A DNA stretch of 64,000 nt from Cylindrospermopsis curvispora GIHE-G1. GTDB taxonomy: Bacteria; Cyanobacteriota; Cyanobacteriia; Cyanobacteriales; Nostocaceae. This document shows, one piece after another, positions 48,847 to 57,933 of the stretch. The position numbers and the translations under genes were made by a program. How positions within the stretch are numbered: the stretch's first letter is position 1; every line of letters starts with the position of its first letter. The stretch is taken from contig NZ_CP060822.1 in the NCBI RefSeq assembly GCF_014489415.1, positions 1,188,311-1,252,310 of the forward strand, read 5' to 3'. The notes below the pieces were generated by a model. That model worked only from the letters and a program-made list of their open reading frames with translations, was not told the origin of the DNA and did no database searches.

Positions 48847-49320
48847 ATGAATAATATAAATGGTATAAAAACACAGTGCACAATTTTAGGCTTTGACCCT
48901 GGACGTGACAAATGTGGTGTAGCAGTGATGGGAATAGACCGTAAACTTTACCATCATGAAGTTGTGCCAGCTAAACAGGTGATCGCCCATATTTCTGATT
49001 TCAGGGCAACTTTTTCCATTTCCAGAATTGTGATGGGAAATCAAACCACAGCTAAAACTTGGAAACAGCAACTGGAGCAGGAATTAAACCCCAGTTTGGA
49101 TATTATCTTAGTAGATGAACGTTACACTACCTTAGCTGCAAGAGACCGTTATTGGCAGATGTTTCCTCCCAGAGGATTAACAAATCTCGTACCCAAAGGT
49201 TTACGTCAACCACCACGGGCTATAGATGATATTGTAGCAATTCTCCTAATTGAACGCTATCTTGAAGAACTGGGGATTTGCCACAAAAACACTACTAGTC
49301 ATCCCATTTGTGACCAGTAG
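48847..49320 (+). CDS. YqgF/RuvX-like RNase H-fold nuclease
   Basis: 157 residues. RNase-H-like fold: ILGFDPGRDKCGVAVM at the N-terminus (first catalytic Asp), VMGNQTTAK strand, LVDERYTTLAARDRYW, and ending AIDDIVAILLIERYL with the last acidic residues. The YqgF family processes the 5' end of pre-16S rRNA and/or cuts Holliday junctions. This resembles a divergent second cyanobacterial member rather than canonical YqgF. The stop codon is inside a strong terminator hairpin. Confidence 0.82.
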   Translation: MNNINGIKTQCTILGFDPGRDKCGVAVMGIDRKLYHHEVVPAKQVIAHISDFRATFSISRIVMGNQTTAKTWKQQLEQELNPSLDIILVDERYTTLAARDRYWQMFPPRGLTNLVPKGLRQPPRAIDDIVAILLIERYLEELGICHKNTTSHPICDQ

Positions 49321-49326
49321 TGTTTT
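49286..49326 (+). terminator. Terminator overlapping the end of the YqgF-like gene
   Basis: AAAACACTACT (49286-49296) pairs with AGTAGTGTTTT (49316-49326), and the stem continues inward (AGTCA/TGACC) to about 16 bp with one mismatch. The A and T tracts make it bidirectional, serving the YqgF-like gene and the convergent DUF3146 gene. The last codons and stop (49318-49320) lie inside the stem. Confidence 0.85.
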
Positions 49327-49358
49327 AGTATTTGTCAACCTCTTGTAGTGGCTATAGT

Positions 49359-49625
49359 TCATATTTCGGCCCGAATAGTAAAAGTATAATCTCCTCCTGG
49401 TTCCAATTGATAATCTTGTTTTTCTAAAAAGCGTCCCAGGGGATCCCTAATCAAGGCCCTTCCCCGAGAGGGTTGAATGGAAAGTTCTCCCCGGAGAAAA
49501 TACCATTCAAAATGCCATTCAAAATTGCCAGCACTGACATCACCTTCCAGAAAGCCATGTTGCCAGGATTGACGGGTGATTCTCACGTGGGCAGTAGTTT
49601 CTGGTAAACGTTTAGCGCTGACCAT
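49359..49625 (-). CDS. DUF3146 family protein
   Basis: 88 residues from ATG 49625 (MVSAKRLPETTAHVRITRQ). A conserved cyanobacterial sequence with WQHGFLEGDVSAGNFEWHF, RGELSIQPSRGRALI and DYQLEPGGDYTFTIRAEI. All-beta, small, soluble; function unknown. Upstream in-frame codons to 49670 are not part of the family. Confidence 0.85.
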   Translation of the reverse strand: MVSAKRLPETTAHVRITRQSWQHGFLEGDVSAGNFEWHFEWYFLRGELSIQPSRGRALIRDPLGRFLEKQDYQLEPGGDYTFTIRAEI

Positions 49626-49821
49626 GGAATAACAAGTGTAAATTTTCCTTCGAGTAAGAAAATTATACAATCACTGGAGAATATCCCATTACCCAGGTAT
49701 CACGGATTTTAGATTTGTGATTTATTATACTTAATCTACAATCTAAAATCCTATAGCCCTAGCCACCGGGGGTGAGCCAGAACGCTTCTTCACTAAACCT
49801 TCTGGACAAAGCTAGATACAA

Positions 49822-51978
49822 CTAGCGATTTGTTGCTGCGGCTTCTCGTGCAGCAGCTGCCTGATCTGGATGAATGCCCAATCGTGTCAGGTTAATTCTC
49901 CCCTTGCTATCAATTTCACGAACCTTGACAATTACCTCCTCACCAACAGCTACTTCATCTTCCACCTTACCTACACGATAATCGGCCAGCTGGGAAATAT
50001 GGATCATGCCCTCCTTACCAGGTAAAAATTCCACAAAGGCCCCAATTGGTATAATCCTTGTCACACGACCCACATATACATCTCCCTCGTGGAGCTTGCG
50101 GGTCATGCCCTGAATTATACTTTTTGCTCGTTTGGCTCTACCTTCATCTATGGCGGAAATGGTCACAATACCACTATCTTCAATGTCGATTTTAGCACCC
50201 GTCTCTTCCGTAATACCCTTGATGGTCTTACCGCCTGGACCGATGACTAAACCAATCATATCAGGATCAATTTTAATTGTGACTAGTCGTGGTGCAAAAG
50301 GTGAAGTTTCAGTTCGTGGTTTGTCTATAGTTTGCAACATCTTATCCAAAATGTGCAATCGAGCATCCCTGGCCTGATCCACGGCTTGTTTAATTACATC
50401 TAGAGACAATCCAGAGATTTTCATGTCCATTTGTAGTGCCGTGATACCCGTATCAGTACCTGCCACTTTAAAGTCCATATCGCCCAAAAAGTCTTCAATG
50501 CCCTGAATATCAGTGAGTACCCGTACTTCCGATCCTTCCTTAATTAAACCCATAGCAGCACCGCTGACAGGTTTGGTAATGGGAACACCCGCATCCATGA
50601 GAGCTAGGGTAGATCCACAAACTGATCCCATGGAGGTAGAGCCATTGGAAGAAAGAACTTCCGAGACCACCCTAATGACGTAGGGGAATTGCTCTTTGGT
50701 AGGAAGCACAGGCAAAATTGCCCTTTCCGCTAAAGCTCCATGCCCTATTTCCCGTCTTCCAGGGGCTCGCAAGGGTTTAGTTTCACCTACGGAGAAAGGA
50801 GGGAAATTGTAATGATGTAAGTAACGTTTGGACTGATCTACTTGTAAATCATCACTTAAACTTTGGGCATCCCCCGGTGTGCCAAGGGTACAAGCTGACA
50901 ATACTTGAGTTAATCCACGATTAAATAATCCACTGCCATGAACACGACGGGGTAGGACTCCTACCTGGGATGAAACGGGACGTACCTCATCTAACTTGCG
51001 ACCATCTACTCGTACATTGTCTTCAACAATTTGACGACGCATGAAGTACTTAGTGATGTCTTTAAAAGTATTGTCAAGTACTTGACTATTAGCTGTTGCA
51101 GCTATGCGAATAGGATCTTCCTCTCCAAGGGATTCAATGCTAGATGCGATCGCACTTTTAACTACATCCAGGGCAGCATCGCGTTCAGTTTTAGTTAATT
51201 CAAACTGAGCGAGTATTTTTTTAATTTCCTCACTAGCGCGATCGCGGATATAGTTTTCCAGACTTTGATCGGGTATTGGAGGTTCTTGGTGAACAATAGT
51301 CAAACCCAGTTCAGCAATTAAATCTCGTTGTGCTTGAATTAAATCCCTAACTGCTTCATAACCAAAGTCAATGGCCTCAATAATATCCCGTTCAGGTAAC
51401 TGATTTGCTCCTGCTTCCACCATAATTACCCCATCGGGGGAGCCAGCAACCACCAAATCCAAATCACCAGCTTCTATTTCGGCGTAGGTAGGGTTAATAA
51501 TAAAATCATCCCCAACTAAACCCACACGTACTGCTGCCATTGGTCCATAAAAAGGAATTTGGGCAATCAGAGTAGCGATAGAAGCTCCGGTTACAGCCAA
51601 CACATCGGGTGGCACCAGCTCATCCATAGAGAGGGTCAAAGCAATAATTTGCAGGTCATCTCTTAACCAGGAGGGGAACAGGGGACGCAATGGGCGGTCA
51701 ATCAAACGACTAGTTAAAATAGCCCTTTCTGGTGGCCGACCCTCGCGGCGCATAATACCACCGGGTATTCTTCCAGCAGCGTACAGTCTTTCTTCATAAT
51801 CTACTGTTAGGGGAAGAAAATCAACGCCCTCTCTGGCTTCTGATCTTGTGGCCGTCACCAAAACGGCAGTGTCTCCCGATTCTATCAACACCGAACCACC
51901 TGCTTGAGGGGCTAACAATCCGACCTTCAGTCGAATATCCCGTCCATCAAAGGATATTGACTTATCAATTTCTGCCAT
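49822..51978 (-). CDS. pnp: Polyribonucleotide nucleotidyltransferase (PNPase)
   Basis: 718 residues, full length. Two RNase PH domains: the first has [21 protein letters not shown], the second carries the FNFPPF-like [12 protein letters not shown] and the catalytic region [20 protein letters not shown]. An S1-linked tail follows: KH domain ([20 protein letters not shown]) then S1 ([19 protein letters not shown]). The trimer degrades RNA phosphorolytically and, in cyanobacteria, also adds poly(A)-rich tails. Single gene, no rpsO next to it in the window. Confidence 0.97.
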   Translation of the reverse strand: MAEIDKSISFDGRDIRLKVGLLAPQAGGSVLIESGDTAVLVTATRSEAREGVDFLPLTVDYEERLYAAGRIPGGIMRREGRPPERAILTSRLIDRPLRPLFPSWLRDDLQIIALTLSMDELVPPDVLAVTGASIATLIAQIPFYGPMAAVRVGLVGDDFIINPTYAEIEAGDLDLVVAGSPDGVIMVEAGANQLPERDIIEAIDFGYEAVRDLIQAQRDLIAELGLTIVHQEPPIPDQSLENYIRDRASEEIKKILAQFELTKTERDAALDVVKSAIASSIESLGEEDPIRIAATANSQVLDNTFKDITKYFMRRQIVEDNVRVDGRKLDEVRPVSSQVGVLPRRVHGSGLFNRGLTQVLSACTLGTPGDAQSLSDDLQVDQSKRYLHHYNFPPFSVGETKPLRAPGRREIGHGALAERAILPVLPTKEQFPYVIRVVSEVLSSNGSTSMGSVCGSTLALMDAGVPITKPVSGAAMGLIKEGSEVRVLTDIQGIEDFLGDMDFKVAGTDTGITALQMDMKISGLSLDVIKQAVDQARDARLHILDKMLQTIDKPRTETSPFAPRLVTIKIDPDMIGLVIGPGGKTIKGITEETGAKIDIEDSGIVTISAIDEGRAKRAKSIIQGMTRKLHEGDVYVGRVTRIIPIGAFVEFLPGKEGMIHISQLADYRVGKVEDEVAVGEEVIVKVREIDSKGRINLTRLGIHPDQAAAAREAAATNR

Positions 51979-52138
51979 TCAGTTTCTTTTCCTTCTATGC
52001 ACTCTATTCTCGCTCTGTGGCAATCCTAACACTTATATAATGTAGACGACTTGGTTTTGGATATATTAGTTTCAGACAAGGTAAAGGGGGGGGGATCTGG
52101 CGACTTTTTAGTTTGTACTTGGGAATTTGTGAAAAAAT

Positions 52139-52962
52139 ATGTGAATTCTACACGGTGCTTGGTTGGATAAAACAAAAAGTAATTTTGATCCAGTATTGTT
52201 CCTCTGGGCAGAAACTTGGCGAAGCGAATCTCAAATATCAATGGAGTCTATTAGTTTGACATCCTTACCTTACCATCCTTTAGCCATGTCATCCCTGGAG
52301 TTGGGTACGTGGCTGAAAAGCTATCATGGGCGAATCTATGACTGTATTTTCACTTCTAATTCTGCTATAACTAAAGTAAGTAGGAATAAAATAAATCAAG
52401 CTAAAGTTGATTCACAAGTGCTCGCTGTACCGACTAATTTTATAGGAAGATCCCCAATTATTTGCCCCATATATTCCCCAAGTATATTAGTAGAGAATAA
52501 TGATAGAAATAGTAATTTTGCCTCCCAGCTTAGCTAATCGTGAAGGTTGGGCAAATCGTTTAGGTTTGCAAATTATCGCCGAAACACCACACAATAAACA
52601 ATAGATTTCAACACGACCCACAAAGTCCACCAATTATGATTCTGTCTTTAAAAGCTGGTGGTGTGGGTTTAAACCTAACTAGGGCAAACTATGTTTTTCA
52701 TTTCGATAGATGGTGGAATCCCGCAGTAGAAAACCAAGCAACCGACCGAGTCTTTAGAATTGGACAAACTCAGAATGTCCAAGTCCACAAGTTTGTCTGT
52801 AGGGGAACTCTAGAAGAAAAGATCCATGACATGATTGAAAGCAAAAAACAATTGGCACAGCAGGTAATTAGTTCCGGTGAAGACTGGTTAACCCAGCTGG
52901 ATACGGATCAACTACGTGATTTGTTATTTCTGGATAGAAATGCTATTGTTGATGACGAATAA
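52139..52962 (+). pseudogene. Wrecked SNF2-family helicase gene
   Basis: ATG 52139 is followed at once by TGA, then in frame ILHGAWLDKTKSNFDP and FLWAETWR, the usual N-terminus of cyanobacterial SNF2 proteins (normally M-A-ILHG). That frame runs to 52537. The C-terminal helicase piece is intact from about 52579 ([20 protein letters not shown] to [17 protein letters not shown]), ending at 52962. The ~800 residues between, including Walker A and DExx, are gone, so it has a nonsense mutation plus a large deletion. An ORF of 108 residues at 52636 may still be translated but cannot be an active helicase. Confidence 0.9.
52500..52604 (+). pseudogene. Short protein-like fragment inside the SNF2 remnant
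   Basis: 34 codons, ATG to TAG, reading MIEIVILPPSLANREGWAN then [12 protein letters not shown]. It is in a different frame from both SNF2 pieces and sits right at the deletion junction. Not recognised; it could be a fragment joined in by the rearrangement. Confidence 0.3.
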
Positions 52963-52990
52963 GATTAGTTTAGGTTTTAAAGAAGAAAAT

Positions 52991-53857
52991 ATGATAGAGA
53001 GAACTTTAGAAATCAGCAGAGAATGGTGGTCCCAAAGATGGTTAGACCTATTAGACTCCTATCGTTTTAAAAAGCGGTTAGAAAGAGCTAGAAACTATTC
53101 TCGACAAGGGAACATTTTGAGTATTGAATTTCAAAAATCTAAGGTTCTAGGGCGGGTGAAAGGTAGTGAAGTTGAACCATACCAAGTTTCCTTATCCCTT
53201 GATATATTTAGTGATGAGGAATGGAGCTATGTGATTGAAACTATGTCCCGTAAATCCCTATTTGCAGCTAAGTTACTAGCAGGAGAAATGCCTCAAAATA
53301 TTGAAGATGTATTCACCAGTAATGGACTTTCATTATTTCCCTTTACCTTGAATGATGTCCATAGTCAATGTTCCTGTCCCGATCCAGCAGTACCCTGTAA
53401 ACACATCGGAGCTGTTTATTATCAATTGAGCGATCGCCTGAGTGAAGATCCTTTTGTACTATTTGAATTACGGGGTAGAAGTAGAGAAAGAATAATTCAA
53501 GATTTAAGAAAATTAAGGAGTCAGAAAAAATTAGTTAACCCACCTGTCCAGAGATTATATACCAGCGAAAAAAATAACCAAGAAGAGAATTCCCCCAAAC
53601 TAAATACTAACCCAAACCCTAATCAAATAAATGATTTTTGGCAATATAACGACCCACTGGAGTCATCCCTGGTGGTAATTTCTCCTAACATGGGAGAAAC
53701 GGTATTAGATATTTTAGGAAATATTCCCCTACCCAAAGATCAAGACAATACAGTCCACGTCTTGGGTTCCAGTAACGATCCAACCATGAAACACTTACAA
53801 AATATTTACCGAGATGTTAGTCAAAAAGCCTGCTTATTGGCGATGAACATGGGTTAA
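52991..53857 (+). CDS. SWIM zinc-finger protein
   Basis: 288 residues from ATG 52991 (MIERTLEISREWWSQRW). The SWIM motif CSCPDPAVPCKHIGAVYY (CxCx6CxH) lies near residue 140, preceded by a LSLDIFSDEEWSYVIETM region typical of the cyanobacterial SWIM partner. SWIM domains bind zinc and DNA or protein, and these genes usually follow an SNF2 helicase gene, as here. The C-terminal ~90 residues are variable, Asn/Pro-rich. The partner helicase is destroyed, so this protein may be orphaned. Confidence 0.88.
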   Translation: MIERTLEISREWWSQRWLDLLDSYRFKKRLERARNYSRQGNILSIEFQKSKVLGRVKGSEVEPYQVSLSLDIFSDEEWSYVIETMSRKSLFAAKLLAGEMPQNIEDVFTSNGLSLFPFTLNDVHSQCSCPDPAVPCKHIGAVYYQLSDRLSEDPFVLFELRGRSRERIIQDLRKLRSQKKLVNPPVQRLYTSEKNNQEENSPKLNTNPNPNQINDFWQYNDPLESSLVVISPNMGETVLDILGNIPLPKDQDNTVHVLGSSNDPTMKHLQNIYRDVSQKACLLAMNMG

Positions 53858-53923
53858 CTTTTTTGTTAATGATATGATATGATGCCATTTTATACTCAAT
53901 TTTCCAAGAGCTTAGGAGCATAT

Positions 53924-54763
53924 ATGGAGCCAATTATTGCTATAGCTTTAGCCCTTATGGGCTATGCCTTTGGATCTACCAAATTGGTTAGTCAAGGCAA
54001 TGAAGCACTAGTGGAACGTCTAGGGCGGTATCATCGAAAACTGAAACCGGGAATTAACTTTATAGTTCCCCTACTAGATCAAATCGTCATGGAAGACACC
54101 AATAGAGAACAGATTTTAGATATTAGTCCCCAAAATGTGATTAGCAAGGATGGTGTTTATTTAGAAGTGGATGCGGTAGTTTATTGGCGTATTATAGACA
54201 TAGAGAGAAGTTTTTATGCTGTTGATGATTTACAAGAGGCACTTAACAATTTAGCAGTAACCACAGTGCGAGAGATTCTAGCGCAGAATACCCTAGAAGA
54301 AAGTAACATGGCCAGGTCTAACATAGACAAAACCCTAATAGACCAGTTAAACTTGACCTCCCAGACCTGGGGGGTAGAAATCATGCGGTTAGATTTCCAA
54401 AGAATTACACCACCAGAAAGCGTAAGAAAATCCATGGAAGAAGAACGTGCAGCAGAAATTAAAAAGCGAGCAGTGATTTCCGCAGCGGAGGGAGAAAGAC
54501 AAGCAGCAATCAAAAAAGCTGAGGGAACTAGAACATCTATGGAAATAATTTCCGAGGCCTTGCGTGCCCATCCTGAAAGTAAAGATATTTTACGGTATCT
54601 TGTGGCCCAGGATTATGTCCAAGCTAGTCAGAAGTTGGGAGAAAGCAACAACGCCAAAATTGTCTTTGTAGATCCAGCTAATTCCACGGGGATGTTTGAG
54701 GAGTTAATTTCCCAACCAGGACAAGAAGATGAGGGTAAAAGACCCGGTAATGGCAAAAAGTGA
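53924..54763 (+). CDS. SPFH/stomatin-like (band 7) membrane protein
   Basis: 279 residues from ATG 53924, with AGGAG 6 bp upstream. An N-terminal membrane helix (MEPIIAIALALMGYAFG) precedes the SPFH domain (~25-190: ERLGRYHRKLKPGINFIVPL, DGVYLEVDAVVYWRI, NLAVTTVREILAQNTLEE). A coiled Ala/Glu-rich region (AAEIKKRAVISAAEGERQAAI) and a C-terminal tail follow. It assembles into membrane rings/cages; stomatin-like proteins often work with NfeD-type partners, none nearby. Confidence 0.9.
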   Translation: MEPIIAIALALMGYAFGSTKLVSQGNEALVERLGRYHRKLKPGINFIVPLLDQIVMEDTNREQILDISPQNVISKDGVYLEVDAVVYWRIIDIERSFYAVDDLQEALNNLAVTTVREILAQNTLEESNMARSNIDKTLIDQLNLTSQTWGVEIMRLDFQRITPPESVRKSMEEERAAEIKKRAVISAAEGERQAAIKKAEGTRTSMEIISEALRAHPESKDILRYLVAQDYVQASQKLGESNNAKIVFVDPANSTGMFEELISQPGQEDEGKRPGNGKK

Positions 54764-54773
54764 CAAATCCTAC

Positions 54774-55628
54774 TTAGCCATATCTATAAATAGCATCAGC
54801 AACAAGGGACACATCCCGTATGGCACTAACATCATGAACCCTGAGAATATCAGCACCATGAAAAATGGCTGCACAACAAGCTGCGGCCGTTCCCCACACG
54901 CGATCCTTTGCATTTGGTTGATTCAAAATTTGGCCGATAAAACTTTTCCGAGATGGGCCGACCAAAATGGGGACTTCAAGGCCTTTTAACCTGGACAATT
55001 CCCGAATAATTTGTAAATTTTGTTGATGATTTTTGGCAAAACCAATACCGGGATCAATAATTATTTTTTCTCCTTTGATCCCCAAGGTAATTGCAGTATT
55101 TATTTGCTGGGACAAAAAATCATAAATCTCACCCATTACATCTTGGTATTGAGTATACTCTTGCATAGTTTGGGGAGTTCCTCGGATGTGCATCAAGACA
55201 ATGGGCACATCTAACTTGGCCACGGTTGATAACATTTCTGGATCATAGGTTCCAGCAGAAATATCATTAACCATATCAGCACCCAATTCGACAGCAGCTT
55301 GGGCCACGGCGGCTCTGGTAGTATCTATTGAAATAGGTATAGGCACTTCTGGTCTAATTACCTTTAGTACTGACAGTACCCGTTCCATTTCTTCCGCGAG
55401 GGTGATTTGTTGTGCCCCTGGTCTAGTTGATTGCCCACCAATGTCAATAATATCAGCCCCAGCAGCTATCATGGCGCGAGCTTGAGCTACAGCACTAGCA
55501 ATTGTGTTGAATTCGCCACCATCGCTAAAACTGTCGGGGGTGACATTTAAAATCCCCATTAAATAGGTTTTTGTCCCCCAGTTAAAACAGCTTTGTCGAA
55601 TAACTAATTTACTTGCTTGATTTGCCAT
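54774..55628 (-). CDS. folP: Dihydropteroate synthase
   Basis: 284 residues. TIM-barrel with LMGILNVTPDSFSDGGEF (~23-40), ADIIDIGGQSTRPGA and the C-terminal strand IRDVSLVADAI; Lys in GPSRKSFIG binds pterin. It joins pterin pyrophosphate to p-aminobenzoate in folate synthesis and is the target of sulfonamides. It converges with the stomatin-like gene (10 bp) and is 29 bp behind tpiA on the same strand. Confidence 0.95.
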   Translation of the reverse strand: MANQASKLVIRQSCFNWGTKTYLMGILNVTPDSFSDGGEFNTIASAVAQARAMIAAGADIIDIGGQSTRPGAQQITLAEEMERVLSVLKVIRPEVPIPISIDTTRAAVAQAAVELGADMVNDISAGTYDPEMLSTVAKLDVPIVLMHIRGTPQTMQEYTQYQDVMGEIYDFLSQQINTAITLGIKGEKIIIDPGIGFAKNHQQNLQIIRELSRLKGLEVPILVGPSRKSFIGQILNQPNAKDRVWGTAAACCAAIFHGADILRVHDVSAIRDVSLVADAIYRYG

Positions 55629-55657
55629 AATTGACCTTGACCCCCTACCCCCCTTAC

Positions 55658-56383
55658 CTATTGATAATTGACAATTCTGGCAAAACTGTCCGGTTCCAAA
55701 CTGGCGCCACCAACGAGAACACCATCTATTTCTGATTGTGCCATGATTTCATCAATATTATTAGGTTTCACAGAGCCACCATACTGAATTGGCACCTTAT
55801 TATTAGTCAATTGAGAGCGAATTAATCCAATGACCCGATTTGCTTCTGCAGACTCACAAGTATCCCCCGTACCAATTGCCCAAATTGGCTCGTATGCGAT
55901 AACCAGTTTAGTTTGGTCTATATCTACCAAGTCATGTTTTAATTGATAAGAGATTAGTTTTTCTGTTTCTCCTGCATCTCTTTGTTGTTTGGTTTCACCC
56001 ACACAGAGAATAGGTGTTAGCCCATACTTTTGGGCAGCTTTAAGGCGCAGGTTAACAGTTTCATCGGTTTCGCCAAAATATTGTCGTCTTTCACTATGGC
56101 CAATAATAACATAGCGAACACCTATTTCCAACAGCATGGGGGCGGCAATTTCACCCGTATAGGCTCCATTTTCCGCCCAGTGCACGTTTTGCGCGCCCAA
56201 ACTCACACGACTACCGTGTAGATATTTGGACATAACATTTAAGTTTGTAAAGGGGGGACACAATACAACCTCTCTTATAGAGGGTGTTTCCTCCAATTCA
56301 GGCAGAAATCCGCGCAGGAACTCCTCTGATTCCGCCTGGGTTTTGAACATTTTCCAGTTACCAGCAATAACTATTTTTCGCAC
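55658..56383 (-). CDS. tpiA: Triosephosphate isomerase
   Basis: 241 residues, standard length. Lys in AGNWKMFKT, catalytic His in [10 protein letters not shown], catalytic Glu in [11 protein letters not shown], and loop [11 protein letters not shown]. It interconverts DHAP and GAP in the Calvin cycle and glycolysis. It is followed by folP 29 bp on, so they are probably one transcript. Confidence 0.97.
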   Translation of the reverse strand: MRKIVIAGNWKMFKTQAESEEFLRGFLPELEETPSIREVVLCPPFTNLNVMSKYLHGSRVSLGAQNVHWAENGAYTGEIAAPMLLEIGVRYVIIGHSERRQYFGETDETVNLRLKAAQKYGLTPILCVGETKQQRDAGETEKLISYQLKHDLVDIDQTKLVIAYEPIWAIGTGDTCESAEANRVIGLIRSQLTNNKVPIQYGGSVKPNNIDEIMAQSEIDGVLVGGASLEPDSFARIVNYQ

Positions 56384-56469
56384 AGGTGATTTTATTAAGA
56401 TGCTAACGCTACCAGATCAACTCCTAACTCTACTACTTTTTGTGACCCCTTGGAGCAAAAATAAATAAT

Positions 56470-57921
56470 ATGACAAATATCACATCTAAATTACCCCAAC
56501 CCGAAAACAATAATTCTTCTGACACAGAACTGGATGAGGCGATTTTCAGTTTTGGAAATATTCAAGCGGAACTGAACTATGGACAAGCTAAAACTGCTTT
56601 GAAAACTTTGGTGACCCGTCTTGACCTGACTGCTCAAGAAATGTGTGGGTTAGAGAGTGAAATAGCAGATTTAGAAACCATGTTGGGAAAATTAGAAGAC
56701 ATGGTGGTACAAATAGCGGCCTTTGGCATGGTAGGAAGGGGCAAGTCTTCTCTTTTGAATGCTTTGGTTGGTCAGCCAATATTTGAAACTGGACCTTTAC
56801 ATGGGGTTACCCGTGCGGAACAAAAAGTTAACTGGACCATGTCCCAGGAAGCTATGGGTACGTTCAAGGCTACTTTTCTCTCCCCAGATCAATCTCAAGT
56901 AGTTTTAGTAGATACACCGGGATTAGATGAGGTTGATGGAGAAACTCGTGCTGCTTTGGCACAAAAGGTAGCAAAACAAGCCGATTTAATTTTATTTGTG
57001 ATTGCTGGCGATATGACCAAGATTGAGCAGGTGGCTCTTTCCCAGTTAAGAACAGTAGGTAAACCAATTATTTTAGTTTTCAATAAGATTGATCAGTATC
57101 CTATAACTGACCGTCTGGCAATTTATCAGAAAATTCGGGATGACAGGGTTAAAGAATTAGTTTCACCCGACGAAATAGTCATGTGTGCTGCTTCACCTCT
57201 AGTTAAGACCGCCATAGTTCAAGCTGATGGAGCTAGGACTATAAAGCTAGAAGCAGGGAAGGCCCAAGTGGAAGAATTAAAGCTCAAAATTCTGGAGATT
57301 TTGCAACGAGAAGGAAAAGCGTTAGTAGCTTTAAACACCATGCTCTACGCCAATACTGTGAGTGAACAAATTGTACAGCGCAAGCTAATCATTAGAGAAG
57401 AAAGTGCTAATCAGTTAATTTGGAAAGCGGTAATGATTAAAGCTTTGGCTATTGCGCTCAATCCGGTTACTGTGGTTGATATTGTCAGCAGTATAGCTAT
57501 TGACATAGCCATAATTTTAGGTTTATCCAAGCTCTATGGCATTGAAATGACTCAGAGTGGCGCTGTGAAACTGCTGCAAAAAATCGCCTTGAGCATGGGT
57601 GGAATTGGAGTGAGCGAGTTGCTGGCAAACCTAGGTCTAAGTGGCTTGAAAACCATATTAGGTTTGTCCGCAACTGCCACAGCTGGAATAACTTTAGGTC
57701 CTTATATATCCGTAGCAATTACCCAAGCAGGGGTAGCAGGCGTATCCTCTTACGGAATTGGACAGGTGACTAAAGCCTACCTAGCTAATGGTGCCACCTG
57801 GGGTCCAGAAGGTCCCAAAGCAGTAGTAACCAACATATTATCCAATTTGGATGAGACCTCTATTTTGAATCGGATTAAAGAAGAACTTTTGTCTAAGATT
57901 CAAGGAAAAAAGGTTGAATAG
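56470..57921 (+). CDS. Era/dynamin-like GTPase with C-terminal membrane region (YcjF/DUF697-like)
   Basis: 483 residues. G1 MVGRGKSSLL near residue 97, G3 DTPGLDEVDG, G4 FNKIDQYP. The C-terminal ~160 residues (~320-470) are Ala/Ile/Leu-rich (VVDIVSSIAIDIAIILGLS, GLSATATAGITLGPYISVA), resembling the DUF697 membrane-associated region. Known cyanobacterial family of unknown function; a role at thylakoid or plasma membranes is plausible but unproven. The N-terminal helix bundle precedes the G domain. Confidence 0.85.
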   Translation: MTNITSKLPQPENNNSSDTELDEAIFSFGNIQAELNYGQAKTALKTLVTRLDLTAQEMCGLESEIADLETMLGKLEDMVVQIAAFGMVGRGKSSLLNALVGQPIFETGPLHGVTRAEQKVNWTMSQEAMGTFKATFLSPDQSQVVLVDTPGLDEVDGETRAALAQKVAKQADLILFVIAGDMTKIEQVALSQLRTVGKPIILVFNKIDQYPITDRLAIYQKIRDDRVKELVSPDEIVMCAASPLVKTAIVQADGARTIKLEAGKAQVEELKLKILEILQREGKALVALNTMLYANTVSEQIVQRKLIIREESANQLIWKAVMIKALAIALNPVTVVDIVSSIAIDIAIILGLSKLYGIEMTQSGAVKLLQKIALSMGGIGVSELLANLGLSGLKTILGLSATATAGITLGPYISVAITQAGVAGVSSYGIGQVTKAYLANGATWGPEGPKAVVTNILSNLDETSILNRIKEELLSKIQGKKVE

Positions 57922-57933
57922 TTGAATAATAGA

